A stretch of DNA of 64,000 bases from Sphingomonadales bacterium (GTDB lineage: Bacteria; Pseudomonadota; Alphaproteobacteria; Sphingomonadales; Sphingomonadaceae), in contig JADKHG010000001.1 of assembly GCA_016721875.1 (NCBI GenBank), positions 62,001 through 126,000 of the forward strand. The letters run 5' to 3'. The notes under the pieces were generated by a model, which was not told the DNA's origin, made no database searches, and saw only the letters and a program-made list of their open reading frames with translations. A program made the position numbers and the translations under genes. How positions within the stretch are numbered: position 1 is the first letter of the stretch; each line of letters starts with the position of its first letter. This document shows positions 44,632-53,921 of this stretch, piece after piece.

Positions 44632-45762
44632 TCAAGGCCGGATCAAATATTTCTCACCGGTGCGTTTCGCATTGTAATTTGCGGCAACGGCTGGATCGAG
44701 TGCTTCGACCAACGAAATTTCGTGGCTGTAGTGGCTTTTGAAAGTCGTCGTTAGTTCATCGACCACCCGCTGCCGCATCCGTCCCGCAACCTCTGGCCCG
44801 GCTTTGGCCAGAAATGGCGTCAGCAGAAAACCCGACACGCTCCAGGAAAAACCAAAACTGCGGTTGAGGATCGTCGGCGACAAGTCGAGCGCGCCATAAA
44901 TATACATTTGTTTGAAGCTGTCGGAACCATAGCGGCTGTAAGACGTCATGCGTGCGACCGCTGCCTGCTCCATCGCCGAAAGGACTTGTCCGGTCAGCTT
45001 GCCGCCGCCGATTGCATCAAACCCGATAGTCGCGCCCGTTTCGGTCAAGGCAGCAACCAGCCCATCCATGAAGTCTGGTTCAGAAGAATTCAGCACATGC
45101 TGCGCACCAATGCCCTTAAGCAATTCGACTTGCGCTTCGCTGCGCACGATATTGACCAAAGGCACTCCATCCTTAGCGCAGATTTTGACGAGCATCTGCC
45201 CAAGATTGGACGCCGCCGCCGTGTGGACGATCGCGCTATGCCCTTCCATCCGCATTGTTTCGACAAAGGCCAGCGAGGTCAGTGGATTGACGAAGCAGGA
45301 GGCGCCATCGACCGGATCGGTGCCATCGGGAAGCGGCAGACACATCCCTGCGGCGAGGCAACGATATTCGGCATACATTTCGCCGCCGATCATCGCGACA
45401 GTCTTACCCAGCAAAGCCTGAGCCTCAGGCGAATCGCCGGCCGCGACCACAACACCACAGGCTTCATTGCCAATTGGCAGCGCCTCACCGATGCGCGCGG
45501 CCATTGCCCGCAGGGCTGGTTCGGGCAGTTTTGCACTGAGCACCGGCAAACCGTCGCGTTCGCTCGCAGTGGCTGTGTTCACATCGGCAGCGCTGAACAA
45601 AAGGCCTAGGTCGGATGGATTGATCGGCGTCGCAGATATTCGCACCAATACTTCATGCGGCTTCGGCTCGGCCATGGGTAACCGCGCAAGGCTGACCTCC
45701 AATACGCCATCCTCCTTGACCAGAGAAAGCATAGTTAGGTTGGTGGTGGGAATGGTGGTCAT
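44632..45762 (-). CDS. Zinc-type alcohol dehydrogenase-like (MDR) oxidoreductase
   Basis: 376 residues. MDR superfamily: GroES-like N-terminus (HEVLVRISATPINPSDLGLL), GNEACGVVVAAG, and a Rossmann part (HTAAASNLGQMLVKICAKDGVPLVNIVRSE). Zinc ligands are not obvious, so it is probably a quinone-oxidoreductase-like, zinc-independent form. ATG 45762 has GGAGAG at good spacing. A GTG at 45834 overlaps the upstream small gene's stop but adds 24 residues unlike the family. Confidence 0.83.
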   Translation of the reverse strand: MTTIPTTNLTMLSLVKEDGVLEVSLARLPMAEPKPHEVLVRISATPINPSDLGLLFSAADVNTATASERDGLPVLSAKLPEPALRAMAARIGEALPIGNEACGVVVAAGDSPEAQALLGKTVAMIGGEMYAEYRCLAAGMCLPLPDGTDPVDGASCFVNPLTSLAFVETMRMEGHSAIVHTAAASNLGQMLVKICAKDGVPLVNIVRSEAQVELLKGIGAQHVLNSSEPDFMDGLVAALTETGATIGFDAIGGGKLTGQVLSAMEQAAVARMTSYSRYGSDSFKQMYIYGALDLSPTILNRSFGFSWSVSGFLLTPFLAKAGPEVAGRMRQRVVDELTTTFKSHYSHEISLVEALDPAVAANYNAKRTGEKYLIRP

Positions 45763-45830
45763 CACGGCTCTCCAAATTTCGTTATTGCTTCTTGCTATGG
45801 GATAATCTGCGATCACGCAAACAAAGCTGT

Positions 45831-46055
45831 TCACCCAGCCTTAAGTGCCAGTGCAATCGAGATCAGGGTCACGCCGACAGCGAAAATGCTGATCCCGGTC
45901 CAGGGGATAAAACCGACTTGATCAAGCCGGGATCGTTTGTGCCTGCGTCGATCCGCAAGCATGCTAGCTGCCGCAATAAGCGCGGCCAACACCGCAAGAA
46001 ACGGAAAGAAATGGAAATTCCAGCTATTCTGTAACCACGCGATCATCGCGGTCAA
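45831..46055 (-). CDS. Small two-helix membrane protein, hypothetical
   Basis: 74 residues with two hydrophobic segments (FHFFPFLAVLAALIAAASMLA and PWTGISIFAVGVTLISIALAL) separated by a basic loop (DRRRHKRSRLD). No family recognised. Located between the nitrilase-type gene and the MDR gene on the same strand, 33 nt after the former's end, so probably co-transcribed. Confidence 0.5.
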   Translation of the reverse strand: MTAMIAWLQNSWNFHFFPFLAVLAALIAAASMLADRRRHKRSRLDQVGFIPWTGISIFAVGVTLISIALALKAG

Positions 46056-46088
46056 ATGGGTGTTGGGGCTCAGTCGTGCAAGCCCATA

Positions 46089-46926
46089 TCAGCCTGTTTC
46101 TATAGTTTGCCGATTTGCATGGACTGGAATTTGCGAACGGACTTCTGCAAGTCGCCCTATATCAAGCTCAGCAAAGCCGACCCCTTCTTCATCTCCCATG
46201 TCGAGCAGAACTTCTCCCCAAGGGTCAACGACCAGCGAATGCCCATAAGTCCGTCGTCCATCCTCGTGCAGTCCGCACTGGGCAGCCGCGATGACAAAGG
46301 CCTCAGATTCGATTGCGCGCGCTCGTAGCAAAACGTGCCAATGCGCTTCGCCCGTCGGAACCGTAAACGCCGCCGGAACAGCTAGAATGTGGGCGTTCCG
46401 CCGAGCATAATAGCTACAGATCCGGAAAGCGAATATCGTAGCAAATACTCAAGCCCATTATGCCAATTGGCCCAAAATCAGCAAGCATCGGCGCATCCCC
46501 GCCACGGTAGACATTGGATTCACGCCAACTCTCTCCGGTCGCCAAATCGACATCAAAGAGGTGCATCTTGTCGTAACGCGCGGCAATTCTACCAAGTGGG
46601 TCAATGATATAAGTTCGGTTTGCCAGCCTTCCGCTTGCGTCGTCATGCAATACCGGAATTGAACCGATATGAGACGAGATACCATACCGGGCGGCTGTCT
46701 TTTGCAATATCGGCATCCACTTATTGTCGGCCTCATAGCTCATGTGAACTGCTGCCCGATTCCGATCTCGATCAAGCAACAAAGACATTTCAGGGGCAAA
46801 ATAGCTCGTCGCTCCTTCAATAGAAGCCTGCTCAATCCCCGAAATCATACATTCGAGGTTGACGAAAGGATCGATTCGAGATCGCATCTGATGGACAGCA
46901 ACTAAAGTCATGCGTTTTGCTATCAA
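46089..46926 (-). CDS. Carbon-nitrogen hydrolase (nitrilase family), with a frameshift
   Basis: About 279 residues. Catalytic triad visible: Glu in ATSYFAPEMS, Lys in YDKMHLFDV, Cys in SICYDIRFPDL. The pattern matches Nit2/deaminated glutathione amidase-like proteins. Directly after the catalytic Cys region, near 46414-46419, the frame changes: the first frame stops after FPDL, the second continues YYARRNAHILAVPAAFTVPTGEAHWHVLLRARAIESEAF to the stop at 46089. Net +1 or -2, probable sequence error. The gene is more AT-rich than its neighbours. Confidence 0.82.
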
Positions 46927-47213
46927 GCCTTTACAATTTAGAGCAATCGAATCGTCAGTCCTTACATAATAAATAGCAATTATCGCTAATTTTAACGAGG
47001 CGCCCAGTCAGAAGTGGGAGATGCAAACCTAACCTCGCTTCGGAAACGAGACACCGCTTTGCGAAGCTCCTTTCGATAGTGACCAAAATGCCGCATTCAC
47101 TGAAACGAAATGTAATTTCACAATTACAACGAGAATCTCGGGTTGCACTTTGGCCCGCTTTGTGCCAGTTAGGCGCTGGTGTGTGATATCACATTCAAAA
47201 AAGGAGCCTAAAA
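46927..47213. other. AT-rich intergenic region upstream of a small exported protein
   Basis: 287 nt between divergent genes. No gene seen. Contains an inverted repeat CTCGCTTCGGAAACGAG near 47035 and the perfect 12-bp palindrome TGTGATATCACA at 47182-47193, followed by the RBS AAAAAAGGAGCC before ATG 47214. Confidence 0.55.
47182..47193. promoter_or_regulatory. Perfect palindrome next to a start site
   Basis: TGTGATATCACA, 21 nt before ATG 47214. It resembles two CRP-like half sites with a short spacer, but its position downstream of any usual promoter makes an RNA hairpin at the 5' end equally possible. Confidence 0.4.
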
Positions 47214-47465
47214 ATGCGTTTCGGTAAAGTTTCGCTCGCCGCTATTGCAGCAGCGTCGCTGATCAGCGCCCCTGTTGTAGCTCAAGCTGTTCAGCCCGCT
47301 TCAAAAGCGACTGCTGCACAAGCTAAGCGTGCTGGTGTTGCAAAGGAAGAAAGCAAGCTCGGCGGTGGTAGCGGCGTTGTTGTCGCTGTGCTCGCTGCGG
47401 CAGCTATCATTGCAGGTATCGTTATTGCCGCTGGCAACAACGACGATACCCCGACCAGCCCCTGA
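47214..47465 (+). CDS. Small exported protein, hypothetical
   Basis: 83 residues: signal peptide (KVSLAAIAAASLISAPVVAQA), short basic/Ala segment (ATAAQAKRAGVAKEESK), then a Gly-rich hydrophobic segment (GGGSGVVVAVLAAAAIIAGIVIAAG) and an acidic end (NNDDTPTSP). I recognise similar small proteins in sphingomonad genomes but no function. Strong RBS (AAAAAAGGAGCC), well-marked terminator and biased codon use suggest high expression. Confidence 0.75.
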   Translation: MRFGKVSLAAIAAASLISAPVVAQAVQPASKATAAQAKRAGVAKEESKLGGGSGVVVAVLAAAAIIAGIVIAAGNNDDTPTSP

Positions 47466-47486
47466 TTGGTCAACATCTTAGAAAAG

Positions 47487-47512
47487 GGCGGCTTTTAAGC
47501 CGCCTTTTTTTT
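47487..47512 (+). terminator. Intrinsic terminator after the small exported protein
   Basis: Stem GGCGGCTT (47487-47494) with AAGCCGCC (47497-47504), 2-nt apparent loop, then eight T. Confidence 0.92.
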
Positions 47513-47599
47513 GCCTTGCGCCGACTGATTTGCAGATGCGCGCCTGAAAAATTTCTGAAATTTACTCTAAAATGACACTGGTTCGGCTAGGACCTCCAA

Positions 47600-48598
47600 A
47601 TGACACACGCAAAAACCATTTTAGTGACCGGCGGTGCCGGCTATATCGGTAGCCATGCCGTTATCGCGCTTTTGGACGCTGGATACACACCTGTAGTAAT
47701 CGACAATCTAGCTACCGGCTTTCGCTGGGCGGTGCCTGATGGCGTGCCCTTTGTCGAAGGAAATGTGTCTGACGAATCACTGGTTGCAAAGACAATCGCC
47801 GACCATGGAATTTGCGCGATCATGCATTTCGCGGGCTCGGTAGTCGTCCCCGAATCAGTGGAAGACCCATTGAAATATTATCGCAATAACACGGCTGCGA
47901 GTCGCAGTTTGATCGAATCGGCGATTCGCGGTCAAGTGAAGCACTTCATCTTTTCATCAACAGCGGCGACCTATGGCATTCCTGATGTCAGTGCGGTCAG
48001 CGAAGACACGCCGCAACGTCCGATCAATCCTTATGGCATGTCAAAGTTGATGACCGAATATATGCTGCGCGATGTCGCCGCCGCGCATGACTTCAACTAT
48101 TGCGCGCTGCGCTACTTCAATGTTGCCGGGGCTGACGCGCAAGGTCGGACAGGCCAGTCAACCGCCGGTGCAACCCATCTGATCAAGGTCGCGGTTGAGG
48201 CGGCGCTCGGCAAACGCGAATCGGTTAGCGTCTATGGTACCGACTATGACACCGACGATGGTACTGGTGTTCGTGACTATATCCATGTCAGTGATCTCGC
48301 CGCTGCCCATGTCATCGCACTGCAAGCATTGATGGCAGATCGCGTAACAAGCCACACGCTCAATTGCGGTTATGGCCATGGCTATTCGGTGATGCAGGTG
48401 CTTGATGCGGTTGATCGCGTCACCAATCAAAAAATCGTCCGTAAACTGGAGGGACGTCGCGCTGGCGACCCCGATGCACTCATTTCGGACAACCGCGAAA
48501 TTGTGGCGCGTTTTGGCTGGCAGCCAAAATATGACGATCTCGACACGATCGTCAGCCATGCCCTGCAATGGGAACGCGCACTGTCGGATCACCGATAG
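47600..48598 (+). CDS. galE: UDP-glucose 4-epimerase
   Basis: 332 residues, extended SDR. TGGAGYIGSHAVIAL for NAD, HFAGSVVVPESVEDPLKYY, SSTAATYG and catalytic YGMSK, RYFNVAGAD, and YIHVSDLAAAHV all match GalE. Interconverts UDP-glucose and UDP-galactose for surface polysaccharide. Weak RBS (AGGACCTCC). Confidence 0.93.
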   Translation: MTHAKTILVTGGAGYIGSHAVIALLDAGYTPVVIDNLATGFRWAVPDGVPFVEGNVSDESLVAKTIADHGICAIMHFAGSVVVPESVEDPLKYYRNNTAASRSLIESAIRGQVKHFIFSSTAATYGIPDVSAVSEDTPQRPINPYGMSKLMTEYMLRDVAAAHDFNYCALRYFNVAGADAQGRTGQSTAGATHLIKVAVEAALGKRESVSVYGTDYDTDDGTGVRDYIHVSDLAAAHVIALQALMADRVTSHTLNCGYGHGYSVMQVLDAVDRVTNQKIVRKLEGRRAGDPDALISDNREIVARFGWQPKYDDLDTIVSHALQWERALSDHR

Positions 48599-48648
48599 GT
48601 TCAGACCCAAGTCTTGCACTCTAATGTCCCTGCCCCCATATCCGGCGC

Positions 48649-49215
48649 ATGGATAATCAAGCACATGGCAACAGCGCGACCTGGTACGGAACAACAATCC
48701 TGTCGGTGCGCAAAGGTGGCAAAGTCGTAATCGCTGGCGACGGTCAGGTTTCTATGGGGCAGACCGTGATGAAGCCCAATGCAAAGAAGGTGCGGCGTCT
48801 GCACGACGGCAGCGTCATCAGTGGATTTGCAGGTGCAACCGCCGATGCCTTCACCCTGTTCGAACGGCTGGAGAAGAAGCTGGAGGCGCATCGTGGTCAA
48901 TTGATGCGCGCTGCGGTTGAACTGGCCAAAGATTGGCGCACTGACAAATATTTGCGCAATCTGGAGGCGATGATGATCGTCGCTGATAAAGACGTGACCT
49001 TGATCCTGACTGGCAATGGCGATGTTCTGGAGCCATTGGACGGGATCGCCGCGATTGGGTCTGGGGGCAATTATGCGCTGTCCGCAGCCCGTGCTCTGAT
49101 GGACTATGAAAAGGACGCCGATAAACTCGCGCGCCATGCCATGAAAATTGCTGCCGAGATCTGCGTTTACACCAACGACCAGTTGACCGTTGAAACCATG
49201 GACAGCGCAAGCTGA
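48649..49215 (+). CDS. hslV: ATP-dependent protease subunit HslV
   Basis: 188 residues. A short propeptide ending ATWYG precedes the catalytic N-terminal Thr of TTILSVRKGGKVVIAGDGQVSMG. Forms the proteolytic dodecamer of HslUV. Followed after 21 nt by hslU with its own weak RBS (AGGAAACA). Confidence 0.96.
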   Translation: MDNQAHGNSATWYGTTILSVRKGGKVVIAGDGQVSMGQTVMKPNAKKVRRLHDGSVISGFAGATADAFTLFERLEKKLEAHRGQLMRAAVELAKDWRTDKYLRNLEAMMIVADKDVTLILTGNGDVLEPLDGIAAIGSGGNYALSAARALMDYEKDADKLARHAMKIAAEICVYTNDQLTVETMDSAS

Positions 49216-49236
49216 TCTGCAGGAAACAATATAAAA

Positions 49237-50541
49237 ATGAACCAGAACCTTACTCCCAAGGCGATTGTTGCCGCGCTTGACGAACATATTGTCGGTCAGG
49301 ACGACGCCAAGCGCGCCGTCGCCGTGGCGATGCGCAATCGCTGGCGTCGGCAGCGTCTGTCGCCTGAACTGCGCGACGAAGTTACGCCCAAGAACATTTT
49401 GATGATCGGTCCGACCGGCTGTGGCAAAACCGAAATCAGCCGTCGCCTGGCCAAGCTCGCCGACGCGCCTTTTATCAAGGTAGAGGCAACCAAATTTACC
49501 GAGGTTGGCTATGTTGGCCGCGATGTCGAACAGATTGCCCGCGATCTGGTCGAGGAAGCGGTGCGGCTGGAGAAGGACCGCCGCCGTGAAGTCGTGCGCG
49601 AGGCCGCCGAGGCCGCAGCGATGGAACGTATCCTGAAGCCGCTCGCTGGAGACACTGCATCCGAAGCCACGCGCGAAGCCTTTCGTCAGCGTATCCGCGA
49701 CCGGCACATGGACGATGTCGAGATAGAAATCGAAGTCGCCGATGCACCACGAATGCCGATGGAAATTCCCGGAATGGGCGGCGGTGTTGGCATGATCAAT
49801 ATCGGTGAAATGATGGGCAAAGCCTTTGGCCAGAACAACCAGAAACGCCGCAAACTGAAAGTCCCTGAGGCCTGGGCTAAGCTTGTTGATGAGGAAACAG
49901 AGAAGCGTCTCGATCAAGATGATGTTGCCCGCACCGCCATTGCCGATGCTGAGGCGAACGGCATTGTCTTCCTCGACGAAATTGACAAAATCGCGGTGAG
50001 CGATGTGCGTGGTGGCGGTTCGGTCAGTCGTGAAGGCGTGCAGCGCGATTTGTTACCGCTGATTGAAGGCACCACGGTGGCAACCAAATATGGTCCGATG
50101 AAAACCGACCATGTGCTGTTTATCGCATCGGGTGCCTTTCACATTTCCAAGCCAAGCGACATGCTGCCCGAATTACAGGGTCGCCTGCCGATCAGGGTCG
50201 AACTGCGGGCCTTGTCCGAAAAGGACTTTGTCCGGATATTGTCGCAAACCCGCGCCAATCTGCCCGAACAATATTGCGCCTTGCTCGCCACCGAAGAGGT
50301 TACCCTGGAATTTTCGGACGATGCCATAGAAGAATTGGCGCGCATCGCCGCCGAGGTGAACAGCAGCGTCGAAAATATTGGTGCGCGTCGCTTGCAAACG
50401 GTGATGGAAAAACTGCTCGACGATGTCAGTTTCGAAGCCGAAGACCGCAAGGGCGAAACAATCAAGATCGATGCCAAATATGTCGAGAAACAGCTATCGG
50501 GAATCGCAAAAGACGCTGATCTTTCCAAATATGTTCTCTGA
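49237..50541 (+). CDS. hslU: ATP-dependent protease ATPase subunit HslU
   Basis: 434 residues. AAA+ unfoldase with Walker A MIGPTGCGKTEISRRLA, the pore motif in TEVGYVGRDVE, Walker B GIVFLDEIDKIA, and an I-domain (about 110-240) before it. The C-terminal KDADLSKYVL end, which docks into HslV, is intact. Confidence 0.97.
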   Translation: MNQNLTPKAIVAALDEHIVGQDDAKRAVAVAMRNRWRRQRLSPELRDEVTPKNILMIGPTGCGKTEISRRLAKLADAPFIKVEATKFTEVGYVGRDVEQIARDLVEEAVRLEKDRRREVVREAAEAAAMERILKPLAGDTASEATREAFRQRIRDRHMDDVEIEIEVADAPRMPMEIPGMGGGVGMINIGEMMGKAFGQNNQKRRKLKVPEAWAKLVDEETEKRLDQDDVARTAIADAEANGIVFLDEIDKIAVSDVRGGGSVSREGVQRDLLPLIEGTTVATKYGPMKTDHVLFIASGAFHISKPSDMLPELQGRLPIRVELRALSEKDFVRILSQTRANLPEQYCALLATEEVTLEFSDDAIEELARIAAEVNSSVENIGARRLQTVMEKLLDDVSFEAEDRKGETIKIDAKYVEKQLSGIAKDADLSKYVL

Positions 50542-50589
50542 CCGCTAGTCCTGTCATGCTATTTTGGCAGACAGGAAGGAGATGTTCAG

Positions 50590-50991
50590 ATGACTTATGA
50601 AGGCGGATGCCATTGCGGCGCGGTGCGGTATGAGGTTGCGGGTGAACCCCAGCATGTCGCGCTGTGTCATTGCAGCGATTGTCGCAAATCGGCAGGCGCT
50701 CCCATGGTTGCATGGGCAGCGTTTGCCGAGGATGAATTCAAACTCGTGCAGGGTGAACTGACGACCTTTAACTCGTCGGGAACCGCGCTGCGTGGATTTT
50801 GTCCCAAATGCGGCACCGGGATCAGCTATCGCAATGCCGAATATCTACCCGGAATAGTCGATATCCAGTCGGCGACGCTTGACGATCCCGACGCGCTGCC
50901 TGCCGGCTGTCATATCCAGACGGCCGAACGAATCGGTTGGATGGCGGAAGCGCACAATTTGCCGGAGTTCGAACGTTTTCCCGAAGGCTGA
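50590..50991 (+). CDS. GFA-family (CENP-V/GFA domain) zinc protein
   Basis: 133 residues with the metal-binding cysteines GGCHCGAVRYEV, CHCSDCRKSAG and FCPKCGTGISY. The domain occurs in glutathione-dependent formaldehyde-activating enzyme and many uncharacterised proteins. RBS AAGGAGATG upstream of ATG 50590. Convergent with the M16 peptidase gene. Confidence 0.92.
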   Translation: MTYEGGCHCGAVRYEVAGEPQHVALCHCSDCRKSAGAPMVAWAAFAEDEFKLVQGELTTFNSSGTALRGFCPKCGTGISYRNAEYLPGIVDIQSATLDDPDALPAGCHIQTAERIGWMAEAHNLPEFERFPEG

Positions 50992-50992
50992 C

Positions 50993-53863
50993 TTACTTCT
51001 TTTCGGGTTCAACCAGTAAAGTCCACGCCTTTTCAGGACGGAAGTAGCGTTTCGCCAACGCCTGCAATTGTTCGGCGGTCACGCCCGCATAGTCGCTGTA
51101 ATAATGCGTTAGCGCTTTGTAGCGCTCGGGTGAAAAGCTCGCGCCTTCCATCTGGTTCATCCAGAACACATTGCCTGACGATGTCCGCTCTATGGCTTGC
51201 TTCGCTGGTTCAACCGCGCGCTGCAATTCGTCCTTGCTCACAGCGTTGGCAGCAAGGTCGGTGGCGATTTCGCGGGAAAATCGAAGGAAGCTCTCGGCAT
51301 CCTCCGGCTTTACCTGACTGAAGGCCATCAGGAAGCCACCTGAGCGGAATTCATCGGGCCAATTGGCCATCATGTCGGGACTGTAACTTGCGGCCTGTTC
51401 CGAGCGGAATTTTTCGAACAGACGGTCGCGGAAAATCGCGGCAAGAATTTCCAGCTGCCGTCCCTCGGTAATATTGGCCAAGCCACCGCCCGTGGGCCAG
51501 ACAATCACCGCTGCGACCTGATCCGTCGGCCCTTTATGCGTCAAGCGCACCGGGCTTGGCGGAATAGCGGGAAAGGCGATCTGGTCGGCACCGACGGGCA
51601 CCAGCGCCGCCTTGCGGCGCTTCATTGCGCCAAGACTTGCTTCCAAGGCAGCCACAGCCTTGTCCCGATCAAAATCGCCGAACACCAGCACCTCGACCGG
51701 CCCCGATGCCAAAATCGGCGCCCAGAAGCTTTGGAATAGCTGCGGAGTGAGCTTGGCAATATCCGCCGGAGCAGGCGTCTTCCAACGCGGGTCGCCACTT
51801 GCCACCAATTGCTGCACGTCGCGCTGCACCATTGTCATCGCCGACATAGCATAACTGTCATATTCGGCACTGGCGAGTGCCTTGGCACGTTCGACCGAAG
51901 CTGCGTGCCAACCGGGATATTCCAGCTTGGTCGCGATCAGTTTCAATTGATCAGCCAGATCCTCCGGACGGGTTGCTGCGCTGAATTCGAACGCGTCATT
52001 ATCCACCGAAAAGCTGAGCTCCAGCCGACGGCCATTGGTCAGTTTATCAATCGCATTGCGATCAAATTTGCCGATGCCGTTTTCACCCAGAACCATAGGC
52101 CCCGACCACAACAGCCCTCCCTTATCGGGCGACACAGCCTGAAAGCCCCGGCCAAAACGCACCAGCACACGCACCTGCCCGCTTTCCGATTTATTTGGCG
52201 ACAATATTGCGCGAACACCGTTGGAAAATATCAGATTTACCGTTTCAAAATCGCGGTTCATCGAGGAAATGGCAATTTTGCCCGGCGGTCCCAATTGCGG
52301 CAAATCGGCAAAGCTGATGCTGCCCTGCGCAAGCCGCACATTGCCGCCTGCGGTCACTGGGTCGGTCATAGCCTTGGCAAGCGCGGTTTGGCCGCCATCG
52401 ACAGCATTGGGCGATGCCATGACGATCCGCTGGACTTCGCCCATAAACAACGCCTGCGTCGCCTTGAACACGCGGTCGGGCGTGAACTGGTTACGCATTG
52501 CCTCAAACACCTGCAGCACGGTCTGTGGCGCGGCGATGGTCTCGCGGATATCGACCGCACGAACCATATCGTCGGCTTGGGTCGAGGCGGCTTCGAACGG
52601 ATAGCTGTCAAGCTGGGTGCGCAAGACATCGTGGAACAGCGCCAGTTCGCGATCGATATCGTCTTGCGAGGGCGGGGCGGCAACAGCGTCGGCAATCACC
52701 GAACGCACTTCGGCTATGGCTTCACGCCATTTGCCGGCAACCGGACGCAACGAAACTGTCGTCAGATCGACCGAGCGCGCCTCCTTGTCCTGATTGACCA
52801 ACGCCACGGTATAGGTCGCATTGTCGCGCGCCTTGCTTTCCAGCCGTCTGTTGATCACCCGCTGCGCTAGCGCGTTGATCAATATCCCCTGATTATAGAC
52901 AATCGTGTCCTGTACCTTTTCCCAAGGCCGCACCCAATAGAGCGAAACGATGGAAGGCAGCGTCGGATCGACGACCAGTGCGGCATTATCGCCGGTCTTT
53001 ACCGGTTTGCCAAAATCGGGTTGCGCGACGGCGGGGACAGCGGCCTTCCAGTCGCCAAAATGTTTGGCAACCAAGGCTTCCATCTGCTCGATTGGAGCAT
53101 CGCCGGACAGCACCACGACGCTGGTCTCGGGCCGGTACCAGCGCTTGTGGAAGGCAGCAAGCCCTTCAGCCTTTGCCGCCAGCAAAGTCTGCGGTGTGCC
53201 GATGGGCGAGCGCTTTGCCATGCGTTGTCCCTGAAAGACATGCTCGCGACTCTTGTCGGCATAGACCATCTGCGCGCCACTGCTTTCGCGCATTTCGGCC
53301 AGCACGATTGCCCGTTCGGCATCCAGTGCTGCTTGCGAAATGCTGGGCTTGCGGATCATTCCGGCAATGATGTTCATCGATTCGTCGAGCGTCTCGGTTT
53401 TGGCATTGGGCAGGTCGAGCTGATAAACCGTCTGCGTCGGCGTGGTCTGCGCGTTGCTGTCGCTGCCAAAGGTCACGCCAAAGCGTTGCCACACGCGCTT
53501 AGCCTCGCCATCGGGAACATGTTCCGATCCGCGAAAGGCGAGATGTTCGATCAGATGGGCATAACCCTGCTCGCTATCTCCTTCGTAGAGCGAACCGGCG
53601 TCGATGCGGACGCGGATCGAAACCTGTCCCGCAGGCACATCATTATGCTTCACCGCATAGCGGACGCCATTGGGAAGTTTGCCGAATTTCCAGCTGGCAT
53701 CGACCGGAACATCACTGCCCTCGTACAGCCACGGAACTTCCACTGATTTTGTGGGTGCAGCTTTGTCAACCGGGACAGGTGCAACCGCTTCCGCCAATAT
53801 GGCAGTCGGAAGCAATAGGCAGCAGGCCAGCATTGTGGCTCTGGTCAGGAAAGAGACTTTCAT
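50993..53863 (-). CDS. M16-family zinc metallopeptidase, exported
   Basis: 956 residues from ATG 53863, with a signal peptide (LTRATMLACCLLLPTAILAEA). Two M16 halves: the N-terminal one has the inverted zinc motif HLIEH in YAHLIEHLAFRGSEH and the third ligand region ERAIVLAEMRES; the C-terminal one lacks it, as expected. Resembles pitrilysin/insulinase-like PqqL proteins of the periplasm. The longer frame from 53962 would hide the signal peptide. Confidence 0.93.
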   Translation of the reverse strand: MKVSFLTRATMLACCLLLPTAILAEAVAPVPVDKAAPTKSVEVPWLYEGSDVPVDASWKFGKLPNGVRYAVKHNDVPAGQVSIRVRIDAGSLYEGDSEQGYAHLIEHLAFRGSEHVPDGEAKRVWQRFGVTFGSDSNAQTTPTQTVYQLDLPNAKTETLDESMNIIAGMIRKPSISQAALDAERAIVLAEMRESSGAQMVYADKSREHVFQGQRMAKRSPIGTPQTLLAAKAEGLAAFHKRWYRPETSVVVLSGDAPIEQMEALVAKHFGDWKAAVPAVAQPDFGKPVKTGDNAALVVDPTLPSIVSLYWVRPWEKVQDTIVYNQGILINALAQRVINRRLESKARDNATYTVALVNQDKEARSVDLTTVSLRPVAGKWREAIAEVRSVIADAVAAPPSQDDIDRELALFHDVLRTQLDSYPFEAASTQADDMVRAVDIRETIAAPQTVLQVFEAMRNQFTPDRVFKATQALFMGEVQRIVMASPNAVDGGQTALAKAMTDPVTAGGNVRLAQGSISFADLPQLGPPGKIAISSMNRDFETVNLIFSNGVRAILSPNKSESGQVRVLVRFGRGFQAVSPDKGGLLWSGPMVLGENGIGKFDRNAIDKLTNGRRLELSFSVDNDAFEFSAATRPEDLADQLKLIATKLEYPGWHAASVERAKALASAEYDSYAMSAMTMVQRDVQQLVASGDPRWKTPAPADIAKLTPQLFQSFWAPILASGPVEVLVFGDFDRDKAVAALEASLGAMKRRKAALVPVGADQIAFPAIPPSPVRLTHKGPTDQVAAVIVWPTGGGLANITEGRQLEILAAIFRDRLFEKFRSEQAASYSPDMMANWPDEFRSGGFLMAFSQVKPEDAESFLRFSREIATDLAANAVSKDELQRAVEPAKQAIERTSSGNVFWMNQMEGASFSPERYKALTHYYSDYAGVTAEQLQALAKRYFRPEKAWTLLVEPEKK

Positions 53864-53921
53864 TGCGCCGCTAACTGCTTCCCCCGGCCTTTCTGGACAC
53901 TGAACGGTGGGGTTTGGCAAT

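Noticed and set aside
46931..47213. Riboswitch or small RNA upstream of the 83-residue protein
   Set aside because: Some dyads are present but no known riboswitch core or conserved RNA pattern could be recognised by eye.
51809..52870. 353-codon open frame on the plus strand
   Set aside because: Antisense to the M16 peptidase gene, with His/Arg-rich composition and no domain.
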